Below are positions 55,860 to 64,000 of a stretch of DNA of 64,000 nucleotides, one piece after another; the stretch's first letter is position 1, and each line of letters starts with the position of its first letter. The stretch covers positions 992,001 to 1,056,000 of the forward strand of contig JARKIF010000011.1 of assembly GCA_029378245.1 (NCBI GenBank), written 5' to 3'. Source of the DNA: Roridomyces roridus. Taxonomy: Eukaryota > Basidiomycota > Agaricomycetes > Agaricales > Mycenaceae. The position numbers were made by a program, and so were the translations under genes. The notes under the pieces were generated by a model. It saw nothing but the letters and a program-made list of their open reading frames with translations, did not search any database and was not told the DNA's origin.

Positions 55860-55960
55860 GCATGCACTCGCGGTCGGGACCCAGTAGCTCGATATACTCC
55901 GAGTCCAAGTTAGGGTTGGCAGGGAAAAAATATCGAATTGCATGTATTGCAAATTGTAAT

Positions 55961-56045
55961 GGACTTGACTCAGACTCGAACTGAGTTGGAAACCACCTTC
56001 CCCTGCTTTGAGGAGTGCCTGGTGGCTGATGGATGGTACTAAGTT
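55961..56045 (-). repeat. tRNA-like module, class II, copy b
   Basis: T-arm CTCAG-TTCGAGT-CTGAG with perfect 5-bp stem; T6 run 55930-55925 follows 30 bases later. Confidence 0.5.
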
Positions 56046-56157
56046 CAAAGGACTTGATTATATTCATCTTCAATGTCAAGTAAAAAGTCGCCCTCCCTGT
56101 GCTGGCTTTCCAGCCATTTTCCCAAAAGATTTGATTGTCATACCTGGCGTACTAATG

Positions 56158-56260
56158 GAACCCAACCCGGACTCGAACCGAGATCTCCCACTAAAGGCTT
56201 TTCCTTTCTCCTCTTTGTAAGTATGAGCTAGGGACAGACTCATCTTTGTGCTATCGGGTC
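56158..56260 (-). repeat. tRNA-like module, class I, copy 5
   Basis: 5' GACCCGA pairs with 3' TTGGGTT (one mismatch, wobble); AGCTCATA loop followed by an extra ~25-base stretch that varies between copies. Confidence 0.6.
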
Positions 56261-56339
56261 CAATGAACTGAGCATCAGTTGCTGGGTACGTAGCATGGTA
56301 TTAAGAGGAGATTCATGAGTTATGGAAAAAGATTTGTAA

Positions 56340-56445
56340 CAGACCCAACTCAGAATCAAACTGACGCCCGTCTACGCGTTCAAGAGCTTCATGCCCATTT
56401 TGCAATTGAGCTCCCGTCCCTTGCTTTGGGATGTGCATCGCGCTA
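56340..56445 (-). repeat. tRNA-like module, class II, copy c
   Basis: T-arm GTCAG-TTTGATT-CTGAG (B-box one base off), then TTGGGTC; T5 run 56330-56326. Confidence 0.45.
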
Positions 56446-56578
56446 TTGATAGTGTTCACAAGGATGCTGGATAGTACTTTCAATCTTCATCTCCTTATAA
56501 CACAGGTTCTCGCTCCTCCTGCGCTGGCTGCTCGTGTGTGAATCGAACAAAAGAATCTCGAGTGCTGAAACTGCAAAT

Positions 56579-56672
56579 AACCCTACCCGGACTCGAACCG
56601 GGATCTCCCCTCAAGGCTTCCGTGCTTGAAATTGTATGAGCCAGGGACACACTCATCTTGTGCTATCAGGGT
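56579..56672 (-). repeat. tRNA-like module, class I, copy 6
   Basis: GACCCTGA / TAGGGTT ends covary relative to other copies (C-to-T on one side matched by A on the other). T-arm CCCGG-TTCGAGT-CCGGG is perfect. Confidence 0.6.
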
Positions 56673-56764
56673 CAATGAACTGGGCATCGGTTGCTCATGC
56701 TAAGATATCCATGAGTTTCACTGGCTGGGAAAAATCATATGTCTTCATGTCGCTACAGTATATA

Positions 56765-56820
56765 CGAGACTCGAACTGATGCCAGATTAAGCGTTTGATA
56801 TCATAGCTCATACACAGTCC
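56765..56820 (-). repeat. tRNA-like module, class II, copy d
   Basis: ATCAG-TTCGAGT-CTCGT; 5' half decayed; T5 run 56734-56730. Confidence 0.4.
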
Positions 56821-56990
56821 GGGTCCCTTAATTTCCTTACCCGTGCAGAATCCATGTTGAATTTCTGGAACCCTTTGCTACAGGAATGCTTCGGGCCATG
56901 CTCATCTCTTCATCGAGTCGAACGGGCTTGATTGTTCTGCCCATGTGGGATTCCAAAAAAAAAAAAGGCTCTGTGCTCCTCTTACCGAAT

Positions 56991-57081
56991 AACCCGACCC
57001 GGACTCGAACCGGGATCTCCCACTCAAAGTGAAACTGGCCAGATGATGTAGGGGTGCACTCATCTTTGTGCTATCGGGGTC
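56991..57081 (-). repeat. tRNA-like module, class I, copy 7
   Basis: GACCCCGA at the 5' end, perfect T-arm CCCGG-TTCGAGT-CCGGG and TCGGGTT at the 3' end; anticodon-arm region rewritten (ACATCATC). Confidence 0.6.
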
Positions 57082-57291
57082 AATGTGTTGACGCACAGGA
57101 GTGCGTGTATAAATACGATCTGTTGATATTAGAAACAGGGGTCTTCCCGGGTTGTCCAAAGCCACCATCTAAAGTCGACAAGCGTCCTGCGTCAACACAA
57201 TGGACTGAGCATCAGTAAGTAGCTGGATACCGAGGAGACTCATGGCTTTCAGTGGCGGGGAAAAACATGGGACTTGCCACCGTAACCACTA

Positions 57292-57375
57292 ACAGACTTG
57301 ACTCAGAATCGAACTGTCGGCGTTAAAAAAAAAAAATCTCCCTCCCCTACCATGGGAAGTACCTGCAGGTTGCGG
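57292..57375 (-). repeat. tRNA-like module, class II, copy e
   Basis: ACAG-TTCGATT-CTGAG then TCAAGTC; interrupted by an A12 run at about 57326-57337; T5 run 57265-57261. Confidence 0.45.
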
Positions 57376-57535
57376 TATGTTCATAAGGATCCATCACCCT
57401 GGCTGGATCCTTTCAAAGGACTTGCTTTCTTCATCTTTTTATAATACACACGTGCGGTCTCGCTCGTCCCGCATTCCTTGCGCTCCCTGGGCCTGTCCAT
57501 GTGATTCTCAAAAATATCTTCCATTTTGTCTTATG

Positions 57536-57640
57536 GGACCCAACCCGGACTCGAACCGAGATCTCCCACCAAAGGCTTCGAAGTTCCTTTCCCAGCTTTT
57601 ACGAGCTGGTGGGTGCATTCATCTTTTTGCTATCGGTCCA
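57536..57640 (-). repeat. tRNA-like module, class I, copy 8
   Basis: Strong anticodon-arm-like stem CCAGC/GCTGG around TCGTAAAA, T-arm CTCGG-TTCGAGT-CCGGG, ends GGACCGA / TTGGGTCC. Confidence 0.6.
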
Positions 57641-57731
57641 GTGTCAAGCACAGGTGAAGGGATCTACTCTGGGTACATACTTTACACACGGTACCATCCG
57701 GGAAAAAATGCGTCCGACTGGATCTGGTCCC

Positions 57732-57772
57732 ATAGGCCCGACTCGGACTCGAACTGAGATGCGCGGCTTCCA
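57732..57772 (-). repeat. tRNA-like 3' half (class II type), copy f
   Basis: CTCAG-TTCGAGT-CCGAG and TCGGGCC; T6 run 57708-57703 follows 25 bases later in sense, as with other class II copies. Confidence 0.45.
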
Positions 57773-58020
57773 ATTCTACCTCCCACCAACCAATTCGAAT
57801 TCGATGTCCAATACACTCAACAGGTACATACCAGTCGGCCACGTAGGTAGATATTTGAATGGCAAGAAAATTGCCACCGCGAACTGGACAGACAAATAGC
57901 GGGGGCCGTCGCCTTTAACATGCCCGACTCAGGACGCACTCTTCAACAGAGACTCTCATACTACTACTACATACAACAACGCAATCCTAGCCGTATTCGT
58001 ATTTTCTTCCTTCCAATCGC

Positions 58021-59151
58021 TCAAGGCAAACGCAAAACCACATCCATAAACTGCACATAATCAATCTGAACCCATCCATCCCGATCGGAATCAACGCGCT
58101 GGAACGCCTCGGACGCCTGGCGCGCAGCGACACACGCGCGGATGAAGACGTCAAAGGTGATTTGAAGGGGGGCGGCAGCGTGGCCGGGCATCGGAGGAGC
58201 ACCGCGGAAACCTGGGGCAGAGCGGGCGGGGGCGGGGGCACCTGTAGGTGGCATGGTGAGTGAGGCCGAAGAAACAACAGGAAATGGAGACTCACCGTAT
58301 TTCCGCATCAAAAGCTGTACCAACTGCGGATTCAGATTAAACCCAAACTGGCGGAGGGCGTTGCCAAGCTCGTGTTCGTCGATGGTGCCGTCGCCGCTGT
58401 GATCAGCACGGCGGAAGACGTCCTGCCATTGTTGGATGTATTTGAAGAGGCCGGCAAACTGCGATGGCGTTAGCATACAAGGTAGTGAGGGGTAGAGCAG
58501 CACACGCACTTCCTCGAAGCCAATAGTCCCACTGCGGTCCGTGTCAAACATGTTCATAAGCATCTGGACCGTGCCCGTGTCGAAACCTGAATAGAGCGCC
58601 ACGATCTGATGAGCGTGCGCAGGAGATGGAGGGGATGCAACGTACGAGTCCAGTCACCATTGGCGAGGGCGGTTTCTACAACGCGCAGGTCAGCGGGAGA
58701 CGGATAGCCTGAGAGAAGAACACGCACCGAGCTCTGCGACAGAGACGTGGCCCGAGTGATCTTGGTCGACGGCGCTGAACCACTGCCAAAGCCTATCGCA
58801 GTCCATCGTTCAGATATACGTGAGAGAGAAGAAGAAGGGAGAGGAGACGAACATGGGGTCTGCACCGGGAGGAGGACCCTGGGGCCGAGCTGCAAAGCCA
58901 CCGGGACCAGGTGGTGCACCGTAGCCATGGCCTCCAGGAGGAGGGTAGCCGCCTTGAGGAGGGTAGCCACCTGTCAGATCGCACACGATCGGGGTGAGTG
59001 CTTGACTTGCAGAAAGGATTCAAGGGAGACGCGAACCTGGAGCGTGGCCAGGCGGCGGGCCTGCGGGTGCACCGTAGCCTCCAGGACGACCAGGAGGAGG
59101 AGGGCCAGAGGGTGCGCCGTAGTGATGTTGTTGCTGACCGGGGTAGGACAT
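58021..59151 (-). CDS. Penta-EF-hand calcium-binding protein (ALG-2/peflin type)
   Basis: ATG 59151 begins MSYPGQQQHHYGAPSG, a Gly/Pro/Tyr-rich arm of ~80 residues (GGYPPQGGYPPPGGHGYGAP) typical of peflin/ALG-2-like proteins. EF-hands follow: WFSAVDQDHSGHVSVAELE, NMFDTDRSGTIGFEE, DVFRRADHSGDGTIDEHELG and QRVDSDRDGWVQIDYVQFMD, with a less clear one at PLQITFDVFIRACV. The stop is 58023-58021. Introns near 59036-58970, 58850-58795, 58730-58690, 58650-58602, 58505-58460 and 58295-58245 are short. In yeasts the homologue (Pef1) acts in bud emergence and stress; in animals ALG-2 links Ca2+ to ER-exit sites. A Ca2+-dependent adaptor role is likely here. Confidence 0.85.
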
Positions 59152-59444
59152 GGATTTTGGATGGTGGAGGACAAGAGAGCGTGATTGCCTTTTTGAGGAG
59201 CGGCGCGAACACAGCCATCCTTGGCGCACAGCCTGTTGATTGATTTCTGATGCATGGCCTCGCACAGGTTCGGCGCTATTTAGCAGGAGTAACTGTACTC
59301 GGGTTGGAGCATGATCATCGCCTTGGAAAAAAACCGCCGGAGATTTTTCATGGCAAGCCGCAAAACCCGAACGAGCCGAGAACGAGCCGAGATCATGATC
59401 AGAATCAGGAGACGTTCAATTCAAAGTTGGGAAGAGCATAGAAA

Positions 59445-59521
59445 AACCTGATTGGAAGTGGTTCACGATATTTGTGACGACCGACAAAGCACCAGTCTCC
59501 GGTTCAACTCCGGGTCAGGTC
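59445..59521 (+). repeat. tRNA-like module, second family, copy 1
   Basis: 77 bases: ACCTGA at the 5' end pairs with TCAGGT at the 3' end; A-box-like TTGGAAGTGGTTCACG; T-arm TCCGG-TTCAACT-CCGGG. A hairpin TCAC-GATATTT-GTGA sits in the middle. The D-arm is not evident. Confidence 0.5.
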
Positions 59522-59629
59522 TTGACGTCTTGTGGGCATTCCCTGCTTTTTTCAGCTGTGGGCTTTCGGAATGAAGCTACCAGTCTTCGACCATTCACTC
59601 AATCCAGGCAGGCTTGCCTGTACATACGG

Positions 59630-59810
59630 GTAGCCAACGATGGGTCGCGCTGCACTAGACCCGCTAGATATCATGCCGGTTCGACTCCGGCTCGACTCTT
59701 CCCCACGGACCACGAAACGCTCTGTTTTCGGTTCATTTCACCGGTGTCGCGCGAAGCGTGTCGTAAGCGCGGATTGAAGCTGCAAATAACGTTTCTCTCT
59801 CATCAACGAC
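59630..59810 (+). repeat. tRNA-related SINE-like element, second family, copy 2
   Basis: Perfect T-arm GCCGG-TTCGACT-CCGGC at 59675-59691 preceded by hairpin GGGTC...GACCC. A ~110-base body follows with GTTCATTTCACCGGTG, AGCGCGGATTGAAGCTGC and TCTCATCAACGACCAT, shared with the element at 61588-61830. Confidence 0.5.
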
Positions 59811-59835
59811 CATGGGACTTGCTTCAGGATGGAAA

Positions 59836-59917
59836 ACCTGATTGCCCGGTACACGACGTTTCCTCTGACAACAACCGAAAACCGCCACAGTCTCCGGTTC
59901 AACTCCGGGTGCAGGTC
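59836..59917 (+). repeat. tRNA-like module, second family, copy 3
   Basis: ACCTGATTG start, CAGTCTCCGG-TTCAACT-CCGGG and GCAGGTC end, almost the same 3' half as at 59445-59521, with a changed middle. Confidence 0.5.
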
Positions 59918-60210
59918 TTGCCAGAACTCCGACTCGGAACTCCTGAATTTTTCAGTCGTGGTCCGTGCATGGAGTGGAACTGGAGGCTTGTCTGCCACAC
60001 ACAACTGGAATTAGCAACTAATACCGATGAACACTACAGAATCTACATAGATCTACAAGACGTGCCTACGCTTCGCTCCGGCAGTATTGCATTGACACTG
60101 CGCTATTCATAATTCAACCCCAGACCACTTTTCTTCTACTCACTTCAAATATATAACGGGATACATTGCAATTGGTCTAGTACATCAACCCCGACACCAA
60201 GGAGTGGTAC

Positions 60211-60753
60211 ATGGATCCGAGATCATCCCAGTGCGCAACATCTTACCCTGCGTCTTCTCAGCTCTCCCGCATTTGTTGGGCGCCATCCGACGATGATGAT
60301 ACGCATGCCGCGTGGTCAACCAGCTCAGAAACTCTGGTGCCTGACGCAACGTCAGTAAGGGCGCGGGCGGAGGTGGCAAATCACTCACCTCGGCCCCCAC
60401 CTCCGCGCAGGATCAAGCTGTCTCTCCCTGCCGACGCGAGAGTGGACGGGCTCGGCTCTAGGAGTGATCATGACTCGTACCTATCGGCAGTGTTGTATGC
60501 GGGAGCAAATGGGGGAGATGATAGTGACAGAGAGTGCAATGAAGCGGAGCAGCTCGGAAATCGCAGGGGAGATCGCACCGTGCTGTTCATGGAAATGCCC
60601 AATAATACTGACGGCAAACTGGTAAATGTAGTCAACCGATTGCGAAGGAGTCTGAGTCGAAAGGACACCCCACGCACCGTTGCATCCCGGTTCCATATAT
60701 CCCGTCGAGTCTCCCACGCTGAGTGTTGCGGCAAGGCTCAGCTGAGCGTCTGA
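60211..60753 (+). CDS. Hypothetical protein, 180 residues
   Basis: A single open frame starting MDPRSSQCATSYPASSQ, with an acidic DDDDTH, a Pro-rich SPRPPPPRRIKLSLP and a basic KLVNVVNRLRRSLSRKD. No family recognised. Composition is not strongly protein-like and the region is repeat-rich, so it may be a chance frame. Confidence 0.25.
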   Translation: MDPRSSQCATSYPASSQLSRICWAPSDDDDTHAAWSTSSETLVPDATSVRARAEVANHSPRPPPPRRIKLSLPADARVDGLGSRSDHDSYLSAVLYAGANGGDDSDRECNEAEQLGNRRGDRTVLFMEMPNNTDGKLVNVVNRLRRSLSRKDTPRTVASRFHISRRVSHAECCGKAQLSV

Positions 60754-61585
60754 ATGCAGGCATGTAGAGACTCAGGCAGTGTATTGGGACCGGCACGTGC
60801 AGACAACATGAGGAGGGCGACATTTCTGCGTGGTTCGACGAAATTGATGTGGCATTGGACAGTGACCGGGGTCGAAATTCTCGACTTCAACCAGTGAGAC
60901 GATGAGTGGAGGGACGATCCACAGTTGTAGTTGACTCGAAGCCAGTTTGAGTACCAAGACGCGACAGATGGTCCAGCCCAGTCAGAAAGTTAGGTCGAAT
61001 AGAAGAGCGTGGTTCACCGAGTACCAAGAAGCCGGCTCGAAGAGATATGAGACAACGCTTGAAGGGTATCCCAGACAGTGCATTTGATGAATTTTGAGCA
61101 GTGGCAGTAATGAATAGCAGGTAAGGGTAACGGATGAGGGGAAATGGGTACGGGAAGATGGCAATCCAGGGTTATATGAGCCTGCAATGCCGGGCGACGC
61201 GTCATCTTCCGGCCAATAGTTGCTCCACTATTTTTCCGCGTTCTCAGCTGTATATCGAAAGCTGACGTGTCGGTGGAGCAAGCAGAGGCAGCCAATTTCG
61301 GAATAATTGCAGCCGGAGGTTTACAGCGATGCCAAGGGTCCCGGCGTGCATACGTCGCCTCAAGCCGGCGCTGAATGAACTGGAAAGGCACTTGAAAGCT
61401 GTTGAACCGTGGCATCGAATCGGACACAGAGTGGGGCTTACACGGCCTTCCTGGGAAGAAATGATGGGAAAGCTGTTGAGAAAGGACTGCGCTGGCGGCA
61501 AGGTGAGGGAGGAAGACAAAAAGAGCTTGCACAAATGGGGAAGCATAATCAGTGATGGAGCCATAATCTTAAAGAACGGATAATC
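60754..61585. other. Intergenic, nothing recognised
   Basis: No supported gene or repeat; minus-strand frames here are short and without family-like sequence. Confidence 0.3.
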
Positions 61586-61587
61586 AT

Positions 61588-61830
61588 GCCGGTTCGACTC
61601 CGGATCGGATCCTTGTAGAAGTTCTGCAAAGCCTTTTGTAGTTCATTTCTCCTGGTCTCGCAAAACATCCATTGATTGACCAGCAGCAGTGCTATCCTAA
61701 TCCTAGCGCGGATTGAAGCTGCCGAGCGATGCCGATGTGGTATCAATGTTTTCATCACGGCATGGTGGTTGCGGCAGTTTGCAAGCTGATGTGATGCTTG
61801 TGACACATCCCTCTTCTCATCGACGACCAT
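61588..61830 (+). repeat. tRNA-related SINE-like element, second family, copy 4
   Basis: T-arm GCCGG-TTCGACT-CCGGA at the left, then a body sharing GTTCATTTCTCCTGG, AGCGCGGATTGAAGCTGC and TCTCATCGACGACCAT with the element at 59630-59810. The 5' tRNA half is missing. Confidence 0.5.
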
Positions 61831-62618
61831 CCTGAATCATCTTGCTGTCGACTCCCGCCCTGGAAAGCTCTACGTCGATTCCTGCTCGCGATTGGTCTTT
61901 CAAAGCTCATCCGACCCCGTGTTCAACCCATGGAATTCTGCAGATTTAGGTACACCACTGGGAAGAAGACAGGCTAAAGAGTTGAAAAAGGATCGATAAT
62001 CTATCAGTTGCGCAGTACTTTGTGAGAGGATACATACAAGGAAAACGCCAAAAGGTATTGCACGCGTACGAAGTGGAGGACGAACACCGGGAGGATTCGA
62101 ACCTCGGATTGATCATTGAGTTCTGAACTTTGTATTGATTCAAGTACTGGGCGGTCATTCCTGGACCACGATTTCTGAAAGCCAACTTCAATACTCGACC
62201 TGAGGTCTGCGGCATTCCGACAACAATCAGTAAGGGGATGCATCGATGGGCAATCAGATGATGCCGAGCCTGATTGCCTGAGATTTCTCATTGAACAGGC
62301 CTTGTAAGAAGCCTTGCGAGGCCTTGCGGACAGCCAAGCACGGGCGGGAGGGACTGAGTTGAAGACTTTGAACGTGGCCGCCATCGTCAAGTCACTGACC
62401 TAAGAGGTCCAAGTTTGCCGATTGGCCTGCCTTGATGGCCTTCGGACGGAGATTTGACGGAGATTGACAAGGACTCAGTACGGCCGCTGGCGAAGTATCG
62501 AAACAGTGCAACAGAAGCACGGACCCACAAGGCGACATTGCAACACCGCTGATGCAATCATGGTTCAATTACAACCATCGGGAGCGCCGACAACGGACGT
62601 TACGCAACCGTTGCGCAA
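61831..62618. other. Intergenic; possible isolated T-arm
   Basis: At 62088-62108 the minus strand has GGTTCGAATCC with a 4-bp stem, but no matching acceptor strand was found upstream. Nothing else recognised. Confidence 0.3.
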
Positions 62619-62740
62619 TGTTGAGCAGATAGCGGGATGGAAGGGAGGAAGAAAGTAATTTGATTAATTAGTCGGGCTCACTCGAGCCTCTTATATACTA
62701 CACATACAATATTCTAGAATGTTCCATCAAGTTCCGGCGG
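62619..62740 (-). repeat. Probable Ty1/copia LTR fragment
   Basis: In sense it runs through TTCTAGAATATTGTATGT, TATATAAGAGGCTCGAGTGA and ends TATCTGCTCAACA. This has the look of a copia LTR with TATA region and CA terminus. The 5' boundary is not clear because the coding frame runs directly into it. Confidence 0.45.
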
Positions 62741-64000
62741 CCTCTACCAGATGGTCGAGGCGTCGCATCAGCTCCACGAGCATCCACCAACACTCCCCCT
62801 CGACGACACGACCGTCGACAAATCAACTCATCACGGGAATTAAACTTGGGGTTCAATTGAGTTGGAGGGCGAGGGTTTCGTTGTCTGCGCAGTGGGTTCA
62901 CCGCATCTCGCGTGAGAGTAATAACCATGCCCGTACAAGCAAAGTCTGTGGTTGAAACGTGGGCGCGAGTTCGTTTGCCAGTGATGATGTTGGCAGTATT
63001 TATATCACTGCTAATATCATGCGGAGCCTTGGCGGGAGGTGACGGTGCACGAGAAGAAGGCGGCGGAGGCGTAAGCGGAGAAGAGGGATTGGAGTGCGGA
63101 TGTGGGGAAGATCCCTCGTCGGAGTCCGAATTCATCAGCGGCGCGGGATCGCGATATGAATTTTTGGACTGATCTGGAGGTTTCTGCGAAGTCTCCCCCT
63201 GCGGCTGCCTTTTCCTCTTGCTATTCTCCCCCTCAGACGCAGGAGGGGACGGAACAGGCCTGGGTACATAGTAGTATCCATCGTCGTCGTCCACGGTGGA
63301 AGGTTGTATTTTCTTGACTGCGCGTGGGTTCTGGGAAGCTGAGAGTGATGAGGAGGGAGCCACGCGAAGTCGATACATGTGGGAGACCTTGTCGCCAATG
63401 GCAATGAGATGACCATGGCGCGAGAAAATCTCAATTGTAGCGCCGTGGAATTCAAGTTGATAGCCTGCGTCTGTCATTCGTCCGAGTGAAATGAGATTGA
63501 ACGGTGCGTCAGGACAATGTACAACATGTCGAACGGTGCAAGGACGAGTGATGTCACCCAAGATTGTCGAGAGGCTGATAGTCCCCTTCCCGATGCCAAC
63601 ACAATTGCCGAAACCTTCAATTAAATGCTCACATGGCTTATACTGGGTAAAATGTTGTTTATTGCGAGCAATTGAACGGCTACATGCACTATCGAGCAAC
63701 CAATCATCGGGAGAAAGTTTCTCCTTTGGTTGGGCTGGAAATGCAAAGTCGGACTCTGAACCAGACTCAGAGTCCGAATAGTCGGCAACGTGAGAACGAG
63801 AGGATTTGTGGCGGCGAGGCGGACGGCTCGATCGGCCATCAGAGTCGGACTGATCGGCATCACGGCGAGGGTGTGGTGCTCTGCAATAAGCAGCGATGTG
63901 GCCGGGAACGCCGCAGCGAAAACAGGCAGGCGGGTATTGATGAGCTGCCGGTAATGCCGTGGACTGCGTGGCGCGTTCATTGATACGCGCAACTTCGGAT
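62698..64000 (-). pseudogene. Ty1/copia gag-protease remnant with internal deletion (cut by window edge)
   Basis: Entering at the right edge in sense: a CCHC knuckle CFRCGVPGHIAAYC (about 63925-63885), a Ser/Asp-rich linker, then the protease WLLDSACSRSIARNKQHFTQ and VRHVVHCPDAPFNLISLGRM with AGYQLEFHGATIEIF. Instead of the GAG-pre-integrase and integrase core, the frame continues into a Pro/Ser-rich stretch and SSDINTANIITGKRTR, the hinge normally just before reverse transcriptase. It stops at 62698 as it enters the LTR. Integrase core and reverse transcriptase are missing. The protease site reads D-S-A where D-[ST]-[GA] is usual. Confidence 0.7.

Larger units (their letters stand above)
55765..57772 (-). 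repeat. Tandem array of dimeric tRNA-like repeats (right block)
   Basis: Five class I modules with 5' ends near 57640, 57081, 56672, 56260 and 55859, so spacing is 559, 409, 412 and 401 bases. Each is followed in sense by a ~170-base linker, a class II module and a T5-6 run. The unit boundary in sense begins after the T-run with a shared stretch (plus-strand consensus GGACTGAGCATCAG... up to GGGAAAAA). All copies differ by many substitutions. Confidence 0.75.

Noticed and set aside
52555..57772. CRISPR-like reading of the regular repeats
   Set aside because: Units are ~400 bases, diverged, contain tRNA-like folds, and the genome is eukaryotic; no cas genes.
62085..62185. tRNA gene suggested by GGTTCGAATCC on the minus strand
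   Set aside because: No acceptor strand pairs with the 3' end and no D-arm is visible; at most a decayed fragment.

Overview
The window looks like an Agaricomycete (mushroom-forming basidiomycete) nuclear genome. The evidence is many ~50-nt introns (often with GTGCGT/GTAAGT donors), F-box paralogs, secreted and membrane families typical of this class, Tf1/sushi-type chromoviruses, a LINE with a TATCC tail, and tRNA-derived repeats. The species cannot be told from the sequence. All calls come from reading translations and repeats by eye; no alignment or database search was run.

Layout. 1-608: 3' part of a UDP-glycosyltransferase. 739-3133: F-box gene copy A (broken), followed by a 1.24-kb terminal-inverted-repeat element (3274-4511). 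5673-9268: proline-rich WW-like membrane protein. 9950-10499: unrecognised gene. 11212-11918: small Zn2Cys6 factor. 13360-15143: secreted/single-pass surface protein. 15240-18181: F-box 3' fragment and a 5'-truncated LINE. 18352-21186: F-box copy B plus UGT tail fragments, inverted relative to copy A. 21473-24063: tRNA-dihydrouridine synthase 3. 24513-30462: three minus-strand genes (membrane protein, MFS drug:H+ antiporter type transporter, Agaricomycete-specific protein). 31019-31864: metallophosphoesterase, then a dus3 tail pseudogene. 34113-35892: basidiomycete-specific protein cut off by an LTR.

35885-43542 is a nested Ty3/gypsy cluster. A plus-strand LTR+gag is interrupted by a 6.1-kb minus-strand chromovirus with 438-bp LTRs that differ at about five positions. 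Both elements carry a Tf1-like self-primer arrangement: 10-12 nt located ~31 nt after the LTR TATA box is the exact reverse complement of the putative primer-binding site 2 nt after the LTR.

44837-52229 is ordinary genic DNA: aminotransferase, third F-box gene, secreted protein, BTB protein. From 52.5 to 57.8 kb lies the most unusual region: a tandem series (~0.4-kb period in the best part) of repeats, each with two tRNA-like modules in the same orientation, and a T5-6 run (RNA polymerase III terminator-like) 10-30 nt beyond the second module. A decayed multi-pass membrane gene sits between two blocks of it. 58021-59151 is a penta-EF-hand protein. 59.4-61.8 kb holds a second tRNA-related repeat family on the plus strand. 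The right edge (62.6-64.0 kb) is a deleted Ty1/copia element. The host genes show no common pathway; the shared theme is repeat-driven duplication and decay.
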